A DNA stretch of 64,000 nt from Echinarachnius parma (lineage: Eukaryota > Echinodermata > Echinoidea > Clypeasteroida > Echinarachniidae): contig JBAMJV010003803.1 in assembly GCA_037951105.1 (NCBI GenBank), positions 124,001-188,000 on the forward strand, written 5' to 3'. This document shows positions 49,204 through 59,915 of the stretch, in pieces. Under the pieces are notes generated by a model. The model did no database searches, was not told the DNA's origin, and saw only the letters and a program-made list of their open reading frames with translations. Within the stretch, counting starts at the first letter, position 1. Every line of letters begins with the position of its first letter. Made by a program: the position numbers and the translations under genes.

Positions 49204-49429
49204 TTAAAGGGAGTGATCCACTTTTGCAAGCCAAAAAATATAAGTTGCCATATTAACCTCAAATATTATAGATCATGATTTTTAGAATTTATTCTGAAAA
49301 GATTATGACTTGACAATGTATTTTGGCGGAGTTATGGATTTTATGATTTTTTTTTTTAGCTATAGATTAATAAAATGAGGGACGTCGATTTACTAACCAA
49401 TCTCACAATAATCTGTCTAGCGCCCGTTA

Positions 49430-49795
49430 CGTTCGCTGTTGGATAGTGTATTTGGTATTCATGCGGATGCGACAGTTTTAGTGCGGAGATAATCATAGTA
49501 AAAATTGCCCGGGTTCGACGTTCTCCGGTAGGCCTAGTCTCTACAAGCCAGCGCAGCCGGAGCCGGCCGGGCGCGCGGCCGGGCGAGTAGCTAATCTGGC
49601 AGCTGGATCTTATGTACCGACCGCGCGCGCGTACGTGCGGTAACGTACCATAGAAGTAGTATATAAATAACGTACGCGCAATATATAGCTAGCGCGTGCA
49701 TGCATAGCGCGCGCAATGCATTACGTACGTTACAATAGTCATTCACGATATCACGGATACAATTCAAGACGCTAAATTTACGATTGAAGCCTTGA
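49430..49795 (+). promoter_or_regulatory. CpG-rich leader with TATA-like sequence
   Basis: Dense CpG and palindromic GC words (GAGCCGGCCGGGCGCGCGGC, CCGCGCGCGCGTACGTGCGG, TAGCGCGCGCAATGC) precede the gene at 49796. TATATAAATAACG at about 49658-49670 on the plus strand could be a TATA box, placing a start near 49690-49700, about 100 bp before the first ATG (49797). The assignment is inference. The antisense 157-codon frame covering this block is not supported. Confidence 0.4.
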
Positions 49796-50108
49796 AATGG
49801 AGGAGGATCAGGAGAGAGAGGAGAGGAACGGAAGCGTGGCCGTGGTCGTGGGAGACCTGCTGTTACTGTTATATGCTGTACGAAAAAGAGAGCAAGGCTG
49901 ACGAGGGACGAGACGTATCGACTATCGTCTGAACGTGAGGAGAATAAACGTTGACTTGGACGTGTACGAAAGGTGGTGCGAACTTGCCCAAGGCCCGGGG
50001 AGTTACGGTTCGTGAGCTTGCCAGGGTTCTGGTGGAGGATGCTCAGACGGTGCAGACAGCCCATGACCAGGTCGCGTCTACTGAATGTGAAGCTATAAAC
50101 ATCGCAGG
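49796..50108 (+). pseudogene. Exon 1 of the element-borne gene, frame-disrupted
   Basis: Two protein-like frames meet here. One is open 49796-49951 and reads through a basic ERKRGRGRGRPAV stretch and TRDETYRLSSEREENKR. The other is open 49948-50108 and reads TKGGANLPKARG, then VRELARVLVEDAQTVQ and ends ECEAINIA. They are in different frames and overlap by four bases, so a single indel separates them. The only ATG at the start (49797) opens a third, short frame. The second frame runs into GG|GTGAGT (donor at 50109) in phase 2, matching the downstream exons. A disrupted copy, a sequencing indel or an unrecognised short intron could each explain the break. No family was recognised. Confidence 0.45.
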
Positions 50109-50998
50109 GTGAGTGATTATTTATGCCTGTATTTTCTTTATAAACTATTAATTATTATTCTATTGAACTCTAGTGAATTGAAATCGTAACGTAATGTTTC
50201 TTTCCTTTGAGTTTGAATATTTGTTTACTAAAAATAAAATAACTAAAACTAAAAGTAAAGCCAAGCCAAGCCAAGCCAAGGACAAGGACAAGGATTATGA
50301 ATGATGTATATTCCAAAACTGCAGATTTTCACTTCTCTTCGACATTTGAAGAATAATTTGGACCATTTTGGTAAGTTCAAATAATACTTGTATCAACAAT
50401 TTTAGTGCCAGTTATGATTGATTTTGCTGAATTTAAGTTCAGAATTTTGTGTGAAAGTTTGACAAACTTTTTCTGTACTGCCTACTGGCCCACATTGTTC
50501 CCTTACAGGGCAGCATAGCTCTGCTCCCTTGTGTGACTAGAACTAAGTTCGTAAGTATGGTAGTCTGTTTGGTTTGTTTACCAATTACCACTATAGACTA
50601 GTCTAGCCCTAGGGCTAGGCACTCTACTGCTGATGTACCAGTGTCAGTGAGTTTTTTAATTCTTGTTTGCATCACATTCTTGTTTGAAATCAATTGGCTC
50701 GTACTACTCACTGTACTATTCACTTATCCCTCGATGGTCTGTTGTAATATTTTGGTCAACATTTATAATCATTCTTTTTATGATTCGCGGCCCCAAACTT
50801 TTCGTACTTCGCTGCTGGTAAAATCAATGTTAGCAGGACTTCAAGAGGAGCTATGCCTGTAGCTAGCCAGGGTACTCTTTTCATTCACAAGACGTACCCC
50901 TAGGGCCAGGGGTACAAACATTTTTCTTATACTAAGTCTTGTTGTGGTACCTAAGTTTCACTCCATATCAAGCGCATGTCTTTCTTTCCTAATTCTAG

Positions 50999-51067
50999 AC
51001 CGAGTACTAGTGCATCTGGCGGCTCTGGCCTACAACACCCACAAGCAGGATCAAGCTTTGATGCAAG
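50999..51067 (+). CDS. Exon 2 of the element-borne gene (69 nt)
   Basis: The acceptor TTCTAG|A is at 50997-50998 and the donor AAG|GTAAAA at 51068. It enters and leaves in phase 2. The product is Ser/Gly-rich: PSTSASGGSG, then a short Gln/Pro part and SSFDA before the split Arg codon. It shares the PSTS start and the DA-R end with exons 3 and 4, so it is probably an older duplicate of the same exon. Confidence 0.5.
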
Positions 51068-51972
51068 GTAAAATTTGAAATTAATTTATATAGTTCATAC
51101 CACTAATGTAACCAAAGCTTCTCCATGATAGTTTGTAAGACATTGACTCAATTTCATCTTGCCAACCATGTGTTTAAATCAATTACATGATCTCATACAG
51201 TTTTGTTTTATGAGTGAAAAATAAACATCTCTCATTAGGTCCCTCAAATTCTCAAAAGCCTTGTTTTATTATCATGCCAAAAACAAATGATGTGGTATAA
51301 TTATTTGTAAACCATGGACAAGGAAGCCTGTTGCATTTAAAAACTAGCAATCAATCGTAAAGTTATAATGAATGCACCCAAATGCACAAATCTTATTGGC
51401 CCAAGGCCCAAGCCCCAAGGGCAATTATTGTCTTTAAAGTTGGAATCAATTGCTACATTTACAACTGTTTGCAATTGTTAAGTGTCTCTATGTATTGAGG
51501 TATTAATCTTTAGAAGAGTGAAGATGTTGAATCATCCAGAAAAGAGTACACAAATCCCCATACTATCTTATTTTTTTTTACTGGGGCCAGCAAAATGTAA
51601 AAGTAATTTTTTGGTGGCCTGATCGGGCAAGCAGATTTTCAACCTGACATTTACATAATGAAAACAATCTTGTTTCTATTGTGTCGTGCTTCATCTGTAA
51701 TCACATGTTTGATTAGGAACGAGTGATATTTTGAATTTAGTAAAAAGCTTACTCATAAAATATAATTTTGGGGCCAGTAAATTTTTGTTCGGTCCACCAG
51801 AATATGAGAAGAAACTATTTCACTGGTAATCTGGGCCACTGACTAAAAATGTGAGTGTGGAGTCCTGACTATACTATATTATAACAACTATATTTGGGCG
51901 TTGTGCGTGAGGCTGACTGCATTAGATTCAAATGTCATTTAATAATTTGTTGGTTCTTATTTATTATTTCAG

Positions 51973-52026
51973 ACCAAGTACCAGCGGATTCCAACCTCCT
52001 AAGATCTCCACTCCTGCTGATGCAAG
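51973..52026 (+). CDS. Exon 3 of the element-borne gene (54 nt, duplicated)
   Basis: The acceptor TATTTCAG|A and donor AAG|GTAAGA are both near consensus. It is phase 2 at both ends and encodes PSTSGFQPPKISTPADA plus a split Arg. Exon 4 at 52709 is the same length with four base differences, and flanking intron sequence is duplicated with it. This gives a 736-bp tandem duplication. Confidence 0.55.
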
Positions 52027-52059
52027 GTAAGATTCGCAATTGTAATTTCTATTATAGTC

Positions 52060-52277
52060 TACATGTTAGCCATTTGTTACCAGACCAACCAATCAACCAT
52101 GCATTGAGTTCAGTCTCAACAAAAAAAGCTTGATTATTTATTTTGAATCATCCAGAAAAGAGTACACTAACTTATTTTTTTCTGGATGATTCAAAATAAA
52201 GAATCAAGCTTTTTTGTTGAGATTGAACTCAATGCATGGTTGATTGGTTGGTTTGGTAACAAATGGCTAACATGTAA
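52060..52277. repeat. Inverted duplication (fold-back) in the intron after exon 3
   Basis: The left arm 52060-52159 and right arm 52177-52277 are reverse complements (TGTTAGCCATTTGTTACCA, CCAACCAATCAACCATGCAT, AACAAAAAAAGCTTGATT, GAATCATCCAGAAAA) with a loop of about 17 nt. A third, direct copy of the left arm follows exon 4 at about 52797-52880. The transcript would form a hairpin of about 100 bp. Confidence 0.85.
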
Positions 52278-52708
52278 AAGTAATTTTTTGGTGGCCCGAT
52301 CGGGCAAGCAGATTTTCAACCGACATTTACATAATGAAAACAATATTGTTTCTATTGTGTCGTGCTTCATCTGTAATCACATGTTTGATTAGGAACAAGT
52401 GATATTTTGAATAATAAAAAGCTTACTGATAAAATACAACTTTGGGCCCAGTAAATTTTAAGTAATTTTTTGGTGGCCTGATCGGCAAGCAGATTTTCAA
52501 CCCAACATTTGCATAATGAAAAAATCTTGTTTCTATTGTGTCGTGCTTCATGTGTAATCACATGTTTGATTAGGAACGAGTGATATTTTGAATAGTAAAA
52601 AGCTTACTCATAAAATACAATTTTGGGGCCAGTAAATTTTTGTTCGGTCCACCAGAATATGAGAAGAAACTATTTCACTGGTAAACTGGTTCTTATTTAT
52701 TATTTCAG

Positions 52709-52762
52709 ATCAAGTACCAGCGGGTTCCAACCTCATAAGATCTCCACTCCTGCTGATGCAAG
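52709..52762 (+). CDS. Exon 4 of the element-borne gene (54 nt, duplicate of exon 3)
   Basis: It has the same acceptor (TATTTCAG) and donor (AAG|GTAAGA) as exon 3. It encodes SSTSGFQPHKISTPADA plus a split Arg/Ser codon. Differences from exon 3 are mostly conservative, and frame and splice sites are kept. Low-complexity Ser/Thr/Pro composition suggests a flexible linker. Confidence 0.55.
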
Positions 52763-53493
52763 GTAAGATTCGCAATTGTAATTTCTATTATAGTCTACAT
52801 GTTAGCCATTTGTTACCAAACCAACCAATCAACCATGCATTGAGTTCAATCTCAACAAAAAAGCTTGATTCTTTATTTCAACATTTGTATAGTTCTCTAA
52901 GTATTTATAAGGATTACCTTGAACCTCTATTATTTTTTGTTCTTCTTCTCCTCCTTCAACTTTGTCTTCTTTGTCCCTACTAAGAATCTTGCTCTATGAT
53001 TGGTCAAAAGTTAATCACGTGATGAAACATAGTTAATGGGAGAAGAAAATTATTGTCACACATTTCAGATGAATCTTTGGTAGTTAAGTGTGGAAAATAT
53101 ACATCTCTAAAGCAGTTTTGCGGAAGTATAACGATCACGACATGGGAAGAATTGAAACGATTTATGTGCTGTGACTGTGAGTGTGACCGTGGGCGTGGCT
53201 GAGCTGCGAGTGAATAATGATGTATGATGATGGGTCGCTGGTGCAGTGTCTGGTGATGATTCATTAATTGTTGAGAAAAAACTTCATAGATTCTCAGAAA
53301 GGATGTCGATCTATGCTTAACCATTTTGACTATATTCTCCCTTCATATCTGACAACTCATCTGACTCTGTCACTATCTACAATCGCCTGTCTTTATCGTG
53401 TTGATGTTGTTATTGTATAATTTGCATGCAATGATTCATTGATATGAATCCAATTTTTGTATGTTGCCAATTGATATCTTCTTGTTTTTACAG

Positions 53494-53656
53494 TATTCGA
53501 GTTCGGATACCGGTGCAGAATGTCCTTGCTACCGTGCTACATCGTCGATGTCGATGTACAATGTCGATGAACTCCCACGAATTGCGCCCTTGGCCTTGTT
53601 GGATGCAGCGCTGTTCATCGTCACATCCCATCACCTCTGGACCTCCTACTAAGTAG
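53494..53656 (+). CDS. Candidate terminal exon of the element-borne gene
   Basis: The acceptor TTTTTACAG|T is at 53492-53493. Joining in the phase of exon 4 reads IRVRIPVQNVLATVLHRR and ends at TAG 53654-53656. An alternative acceptor 10 nt downstream (TTCGAG|T) would instead read SDTGAECPCYRATSS through DELPRIAPLALLDAALF to a TAA at 53650-53652. That frame has the more natural protein composition. Which frame is used cannot be decided from sequence alone. Confidence 0.4.
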
Positions 53657-54020
53657 ATGTGCCTAGGGTTAGATGTACCATGTACCTCTTGTAGTAATTG
53701 TAGCAAAAAGCAGAGCAGACGATTCAAGGAATTTAAAAGAAAATTGACTGATACATATTTTCATAACGTGAAATAATAGCTGTTGAACATGGCACATGCT
53801 TTCTAAGAGAATGGGGATTGAATTGAGAAATTTTGTTTAATTTCAATTGATTTGTTATAGTATTATACATGGTCATATCATGATTGTTTTCTGATTTTGA
53901 TTGGCATGTGATTATTATAAAATAACAAACATATATTATATTTACAACATTTTGTTCAAACCTTTGATAAATTTTTTTGAAATATTGATAAAATAAGATT
54001 CACCTGATTGTGAAATTGTT

Positions 54021-54174
54021 ACTTAGAACATTTTTATTTTCACACAATCAATTTACCAGTGTCTGACCGCGCCATCTAGCGGTCAGACATTCTGATGAAG
54101 GACAACGAAGATGTTTGAAACGTCAAGCTTAAAAGAAAGTAAGTTGATTGTGTGAAAATAACATTTTTCTAAGT
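54021..54174. mobile_element. Nested palindromic element with hammerhead-like core words
   Basis: Outer arms ACTTAGAACATTTTTATTTT CACACAATCAA... (54021-54056) and their reverse complement (54139-54174) enclose a perfect 10-bp inner stem GTCTGACCGC / GCGGTCAGAC (54061-54088, loop GCCATCTA). CTGATGA (54092-54098) and GAAAC (54117-54121) follow. The last two words are the conserved halves of a hammerhead ribozyme core, but the expected stem II between them is weak. Confidence 0.55.
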
Positions 54175-54236
54175 ACATGTACTGATAATAGGATTTATTG
54201 TGATTTTGAAGTGATCATTACAATGACTTTGCTGAA

Positions 54237-56030
54237 TCAGTGATGGTTGTGATGACAATCCTGAAGATGATTGTGACAATGACGTGATTGTGGTGATGAG
54301 GTGATAATGATGGTGATGAAATTTGTGACAATGGTGTTATGATCGCTACAACAATGGCGTGATCGTGACGATGCAATGATGTCGATGGTGATGATGATGT
54401 TGATGATAATGTTGGTGATGGTGATGATCATGATGATATTTGTGACAATGATGATGTTATGATCGTGACGATGCGGTGGCGATGATGTCGATGGTGATGA
54501 AGATGTTGATAGTGATGATAATGATGACGATGACGTGATGATCATGGCGATATTCGTGACAATGATGATGTATTATGATCGTGACAACGACGTAATTGTA
54601 GAAACATTGTGACGATGTTATGATCGTGACGATGTGGTGGCGATGATGTCGATGGTGATGAAGATGTTGATAGTGATGATAATGATGACGATGACGTGAC
54701 AATCATGATAATATTCGCGAAAATGATGATGTATATGAGACACAAATAACGTGATCGTGGCGATGCGGTGGCAATGCGGTGGTGATGATGTCGATGGTGA
54801 TGATGTTGATGATAATGTTGATAATGATGGTGATGATGACATGACGATCGTGATGATATTCGTAACAATGATGTTATGATCATGATGATGTGGTGTCGAT
54901 GGTGTTGATAATCATGGTGATGATGATGACGATATTATGACAATGATGATGTTATGATCGTGACAACGATGACGTGATCGTGGCGATGCGGTGGTGATGA
55001 TGATGTTGATGATAATGATGGTGATGATGATGTTATGATCGCTACAACAATGACGTGATCGTGACAATGCATGGCGATGATGTTGATGGTGATGATAATG
55101 TTGATAATCATGGTGATGATCGTGATGGTATATAAGTGACAATGATGATTTTATATGATCGTGACAACGATGACGTGATCGTGGCGATGCGGTGGTGATG
55201 ATGATGAAGATGATAATGATGAAGATGACGTGACAATCATGATAATATTCGCGACAATGATGATGTATATGAGACACAAATAACGTGATCGTGGCGATGC
55301 GGTGGCAATGCGGTGGTGATGATGATAATGTTGATAATGATGGTGATGATGACATGACGATCGTGATGATATTCGTAACAATGATCATGATGATGTGGTG
55401 TCGATGGTGTTGATAATCATGGTGATGATGATGACGATATTATGACAATGATGATGTTATGATCGTGACAACGATGACGTGATCGTGGCGATGCGGTGGT
55501 AATGATGATGATGATAATGATGGTGATGATGATGTTATGATCGCTACAACAATGACGTGATCGTGACAATGCATGGCGATGATGTTGATGGTGATGATTG
55601 ATAATGTTGATAATCATGGTGATGATCGTGATGGTATATAAGTGACAATGATAATTTTATATGATCGTGACATTGTCACGGTGACAACGATGACGTGATC
55701 GTGGCGATGCGGTGGTGATGATGATGTTGATAATGATGGTGATGATGATGTTATGATCGCTACAACAATGACGTGATCGTGACAATGCATGTTATGATCA
55801 TGATGATGTGGTGTCGATGGTGTTGATAATCATGGTGATGATGATAACAATATTATAACAATGATGATGTTATGATCGTGACAACGATGACGTGATCGTG
55901 GCGATGCGGTGATGATGATGATGTTGATGATAATGATGGTGATGATAATGTTGATAATCATGGTGATGATCGTGATGGTATATAAGTGACAATGATGATT
56001 TTATATGATCGTGACAACTTGACGGACAGT
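54237..56030. repeat. 1.8-kb GAT/GATGGT array with higher-order repeats
   Basis: Mostly GATGAT, GATAATGATG and GACGATGACG units. Longer blocks are duplicated: GATGTGGTGTCGATGGTG, then TTGATAATCATGGTGATGAT and TTATGATCGTGACAACGATG occur near 54885, 55390 and 55800. GACGTGATCGTGGCGATGCG recurs at least four times. All antisense Ile/Ser/His/Asp frames here are repeat translation. Confidence 0.9.
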
Positions 56031-56379
56031 TTGGTTTTGACATGGTCATCTATTTTTTTCTGACATCCATGGGCGGGGGAATTGTTTCTTGAAATTTCGT
56101 AAGTAGATAGAGGAATATATATGCAGATTCGAAAAATTATCATGTTTTTGCGGAGTCTCTATTGAAAAGTATGCATTTTGAGGAAATTCTGTAGCGAATT
56201 TTTGTCGTTTTTTATTGTGTCGTTTATTAGCAAAATTTCACATTTTTCGTGATCAAATTCTAATTTTGAATACATCTATGAAATCATCAATCCATACTTA
56301 TGATTATCATTACATTTTTGAGGAGTAAATATCTATAATTTTCGACATATTGGGTTGTAAATTTGTTTACTTTCTTTCG

Positions 56380-56820
56380 CATAGTACGGCAGATTTGGTT
56401 TACTTTATGCAAATTAGCCAAACGTAGTAACTGGATTTCGTCGCGGTATAAAGCTGTGACTGCAGCGCAGAGCTAGCTAGGTACCTACCGTTACCAGTAC
56501 CCAGTCATGCACACATTATACGACGTGTGCACTACTACTACACAAACACACACACACACACGGTAACATGGCCAAATTGTAGTGTCTTTGACACGGCGCG
56601 CCGGCGCACCATATCATACCACTGACCTCTGTATCATACCAACCGAATCGACGGACAGAAATAGCTCGCGCGAGGCGAGATCAAATTACATTCATTGCCT
56701 TAGCATTTCAGTAGATGGCGTGCTTTCAAATACAATTCGCTCGCCGACCGAGCGTTCGCAAAGGAAACTTTTGCTCGGAGGGGAGAAAACAGGAGGTTAG
56801 TTTTTCTTAGTTTACAGATG
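56380..56820. promoter_or_regulatory. CpG-rich block with TATA-like GGTATAAAGC
   Basis: CpG-rich DNA (ACGGCGCGCCGGCGCACC, GCTCGCGCGAGGCGAGATC, GCTCGCCGACCGAGCGTTCG) with GCGGTATAAAGCTGTG at about 56446-56461 on the plus strand. A plus-strand frame (56582-56800) ends near a donor-like GGAG|GTTAGT. On the minus strand CTAAC followed by CTCCTGTTTTCTCCCCTCC looks like a branch point and pyrimidine tract. Function and strand are undecided. Confidence 0.3.
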
Positions 56821-56927
56821 AATAGTGGCACTTACAGCTATGAAATTTCATACACATCATAATATTAGTATCCTACAGATTTGTACCAAATTTGAAGAAT
56901 TTTGGTAAAGTGGATCACTCCCTTTAA

Positions 56928-57735
56928 TATGATGCAAATGTAGAATCTGGTGTTGGGGAATATACCTAGTACTCGTGTTGCATTAAAACTAGAATAAAGA
57001 ACAAAAATGAGTTTAATTACAAAAATAATAACGGAAAGCTCATTTTCTTTTATCTGGCTCACATTACAAGTAACTATATACCGTTAGTAGAGTATACTAA
57101 TATTTGTGTTACTGTTGGAAATGAAATACCACATATCATGTTTTGCTTTGCATCGCATTACATTTTCTAAAAACAAACATTCAATAGAGCTATAATTTGT
57201 ACCAATTTACACGCCCCTTTGGTGCATTTTGAAGGCTATGTAAATTTGACTAATATTGAATTTCATTTTGGCGGAAATCATGGGGAAATCATGAACAAAT
57301 TTGAAGAAAAAAAATATCATAAATAATTTGTAGATATGTCAGTCATTTGAAAACAGATTTTGATAAAACAATCTTTTTTTTCTTTTTTATGAAGTGCATT
57401 TGCAGTTCCTACACTTTTAATCTTGTGAACCTTGCCAAAATCTTTTGAAGCACCCTCTAAACCTGGGTGAGTTCTTATGATCTAAATAAACAACAGTTCA
57501 TATTAAAAACCAATTATGATACTCATTCAATATTTATGTACCCAACAAATAAAAGAAAACCAGTAGACTACGGTTAAGTTTCCTATGATAAAACCCCAAC
57601 TTAACCTATTATGCAATTCTCATTATTACACTAAATCTTTCTATAATTAAATTGTAAACAAAGAAAAACTACTGTACTGGATACATCTAACTTAAGGAAA
57701 TAAAAAGAAACAACAAAACTGACCCTGAGCCTATG
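56928..57735. other. Unique AT-rich stretch
   Basis: No gene or repeat was recognised. Confidence 0.4.
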
Positions 57736-57968
57736 TACTCTGGTTTGCAAATTGCCACAATGCTTTTAATCGTGCTCAATATTATAGTGCATAATGTGGT
57801 GATAGTCATTTTAATTTACAAGTCTTTTAATTCCACAAATATGCTTTAGTACTTTAGTTTGAAAATTGCCACAATAACGCTTTTAATAATGCTCAATGTT
57901 ATAGTGCATAATGCGGTAATAGTCATTTCAATTGTCACATCTTTTAATTCCACAAATATGCTTTCTTT
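57736..57968. repeat. Two-copy ~118-bp tandem duplication
   Basis: GTTTG.AAATTGCCACAAT, then TTTTAAT..TGCTCAAT, TTATAGTGCATAATG.GGT and CTTTTAATTCCACAAATATG occur twice in order (about 57740-57850 and 57858-57965), with about 10% divergence. Confidence 0.85.
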
Positions 57969-59334
57969 TTCAATTCATCAGACACATGCATACACACACA
58001 CACATCCAAATTATAACATCACGGTCTAGTCACCCTTCACAATGCATACAATCGATTGCGACATTGATACAGTTTTCAAAACTCTAAATTAAAGCTTATC
58101 AATTTCTCATAATCTAATCTCTTCTTTTCCACACAAAGTCACACTCCATGCACAAGCTATCAGGTCAATCAATGAATAATGATTAAAAAAAACACAAATC
58201 AGCTGAATATAATTGTTGATCTGCATTTCAGCTTGTGGTTGGACTATATAAGGAGTTTTTACAACTATTGTGCTGCAGTTGTTTGTCATTTTTATGAATG
58301 AAGCTATGAGAACTGCTCCTTCAATCAACATATTTATAAGTAAATGGGAGAGATGCAGGAAGTAAGAGAGAGCACAATGGAAGCAAGTAATAGAGAAAGA
58401 GAAAGAGAATGATAGTTGGGGAGAGTGGTGTAGAAAGAGACATGAACAAAGATAGAGAGGGGGACTGGAGAATGATTAAGAGAGAGAGAGACAGAGAAAG
58501 AAGGAGTAAGCATGCATGAGATGGTGTGTATGGTATATTGTGTTTTTGAGACAAAGAATGATAAAAACAGAGAGAGAGAGAGAGAAAGAAGGAGTAAGCA
58601 GGCATGAGTTTAGTGTGTATGGCAGAGTGTGTTTCTGATAATATTCCATAGGGAGTGTAGACAAAGGGCGGCACAGCCAGTGGGGCTATTCATCCTACCA
58701 CCACCTGTCTTAGCCTATTGACATGCAAACGAGCCCACCACAAAGGATACAATTAAACCAAGGCAAATAAGAATTAATGAATTGCTTTCTTTCCACCAAA
58801 CTTCCATGAAAAATGCATTTTTCTTTTATATCCCTCCAGACAGGATTCTCTTTAAAATTCATCCTGTTCCCCAATGCCATGGGCTCAACCATTCCATGAA
58901 ACGGGGGTATAACAAAAAAACTCAGAGGGGCAAGATATTTGATATATTTTTCTTCTGTCACGGTTAATCCAATTTCATTGGCTCTCTTCAAATTTAATTA
59001 CTTTTCAAAAAATAACATGTGGAATCAAGGTCGAACGCAAGAGTTGATTAGAATCCTTCCCTCTACTTCTACCTCGCCAAATTATAAGGTCGTAACGTCA
59101 CAAACTTCAATAAATCAATCCCGTCATATCTGGATTTTCTGGAAGGTTTTTTTAATCATGTAGAGTCTGCAATTATTCTAAGAATATCCTCTTCAACCAA
59201 GGTCATGTTTATGCACTGTAACTATTAAGTTCATATATGCACATGTATCTTATTGAGTTATGAGAGATGATAGACAAGAGATGGTATAGGGAAGACGAAG
59301 AAAAAATAACAAATTTGCTACTTGCACAGAAAAA
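57969..59334. other. Unique DNA with a GA-rich duplicated patch
   Basis: 58440-58640 contains GAGAAAGAAGGAGTAAGCA(T/G)G followed by CATGAG and GTGTGTATGG twice (about 58493 and 58585) within GA repeats. The rest is unique AT-rich DNA without supported genes. Confidence 0.5.
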
Positions 59335-59535
59335 TTAACCTGTTTCCTACTAGATTTTGTAATTCCCGTAGAGATAATACAGGATCCACCAGGCTCTCTC
59401 TAAAGGCAATAATATGTTATGCTGTTCTGTGTTTAAGAAAATTGAAAATGAACCTAGGTACTAAATTTTGCAATTTGCATCTATTAGAGATACCAGGACC
59501 CACAAGGTTCCGAACGGCCATGGGTAACTGGTTAA
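59335..59535. mobile_element. TTAACCTG...GGTTAA element, two fused/decayed units
   Basis: It begins TTAACCTGTTTCCTACTAGA, and CCACCAGGCTCTC and CCACAAGGTTCCGAACGGCC mark two units of the 25.9-kb family. The right end ACTGGTTAA shares its TTAA with the next element (59532). Confidence 0.6.
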
Positions 59536-59915
59536 AGGGGACCACCGGGCAAATAACAACACATTACTACATGTTTTGGTACTGTTTTGTGATATCAAAT
59601 AGATACCTAACATTTTGCAAAGGGTTGAGTAATTCATAAACAAAGCAATTAATTTCCACCACTTACGGAACCACTACTATTTCCTGGTTCCTGGTTTGCG
59701 AGTGCGCCAATTCTACTCAAGCGTACGTTTGTAGGCAATATAATTCCGAGCGATTCGCTTGCTGCACCCGCGGTAGTCTACACAATTCAGACCGCATAAA
59801 CGCATGCTTTAGAATGGTGATGCGGTTTCCAATTTTTTTTTTTTTTTTCTGCAAACATATTTTTGTGAACTTGTTGATGGAATGGATATTAGTTTTGGGT
59901 GGTGGTACCCTTTAA
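59532..59915. mobile_element. TTAAAGGG-ACCACC-family element, copy 3
   Basis: A 384-bp TTAA-bounded element in the same orientation as the 36.6-kb copy. Ends are TTAAAGGGGACCACCGGGCA and, reversed, TTAAAGGGTACCACCACCC. It has a T run at about 59829-59844 and a deletion near the right end relative to copy 2. The antisense frame crossing it is not a gene. Confidence 0.85.

Larger units (their letters stand above)
51600..52685. repeat. Triplicated intron repeat (GGTGGCC-GATCGGGCAAG)
   Basis: AAAAGTAATTTTTTGGTGGC, then TGATCGGGCAAGCAGATTTT, TTCTATTGTGTCGTGCTTCA and CATGTTTGATTAGGAACGAG occur in order at about 51599, 52276 and 52459. The third copy extends through GGTCCACCAGAATATGAGAA, as does the first. 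This documents repeated local duplication around exons 3 and 4. Confidence 0.85.
49204..56927. mobile_element. 7.7-kb interval bounded by TTAAAGGGAGTGATCC inverted repeats
   Basis: The left end TTAAAGGGAGTGATCCACTT (49204) and the reverse complement of the right end (ending 56927) are identical for at least 20 bases, with TTAA at both outer edges. TTAAAGG ends and a TTAA target are the hallmark described for T2/Kolobok transposons. The interval holds a TATA-bearing CpG-rich leader, a small multi-exon gene (49796-53656), duplicated intron sequence, a nested palindrome, a GAT array and a second CpG-rich block. No transposase motif was recognised. It is either one large element carrying a gene or two single-ended MITEs that happen to face each other. 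Confidence 0.55.

Noticed and set aside
49591..50064. 157-codon antisense frame over the exon 1 region
   Set aside because: The opposite strand has the splice donor, the phase-consistent exons and the more protein-like segments, so this is taken as a shadow.
54237..55617. Antisense Ile/Ser/His/Asp-rich frames up to 158 codons
   Set aside because: Translations of the GAT array with no stop codons possible in some frames.
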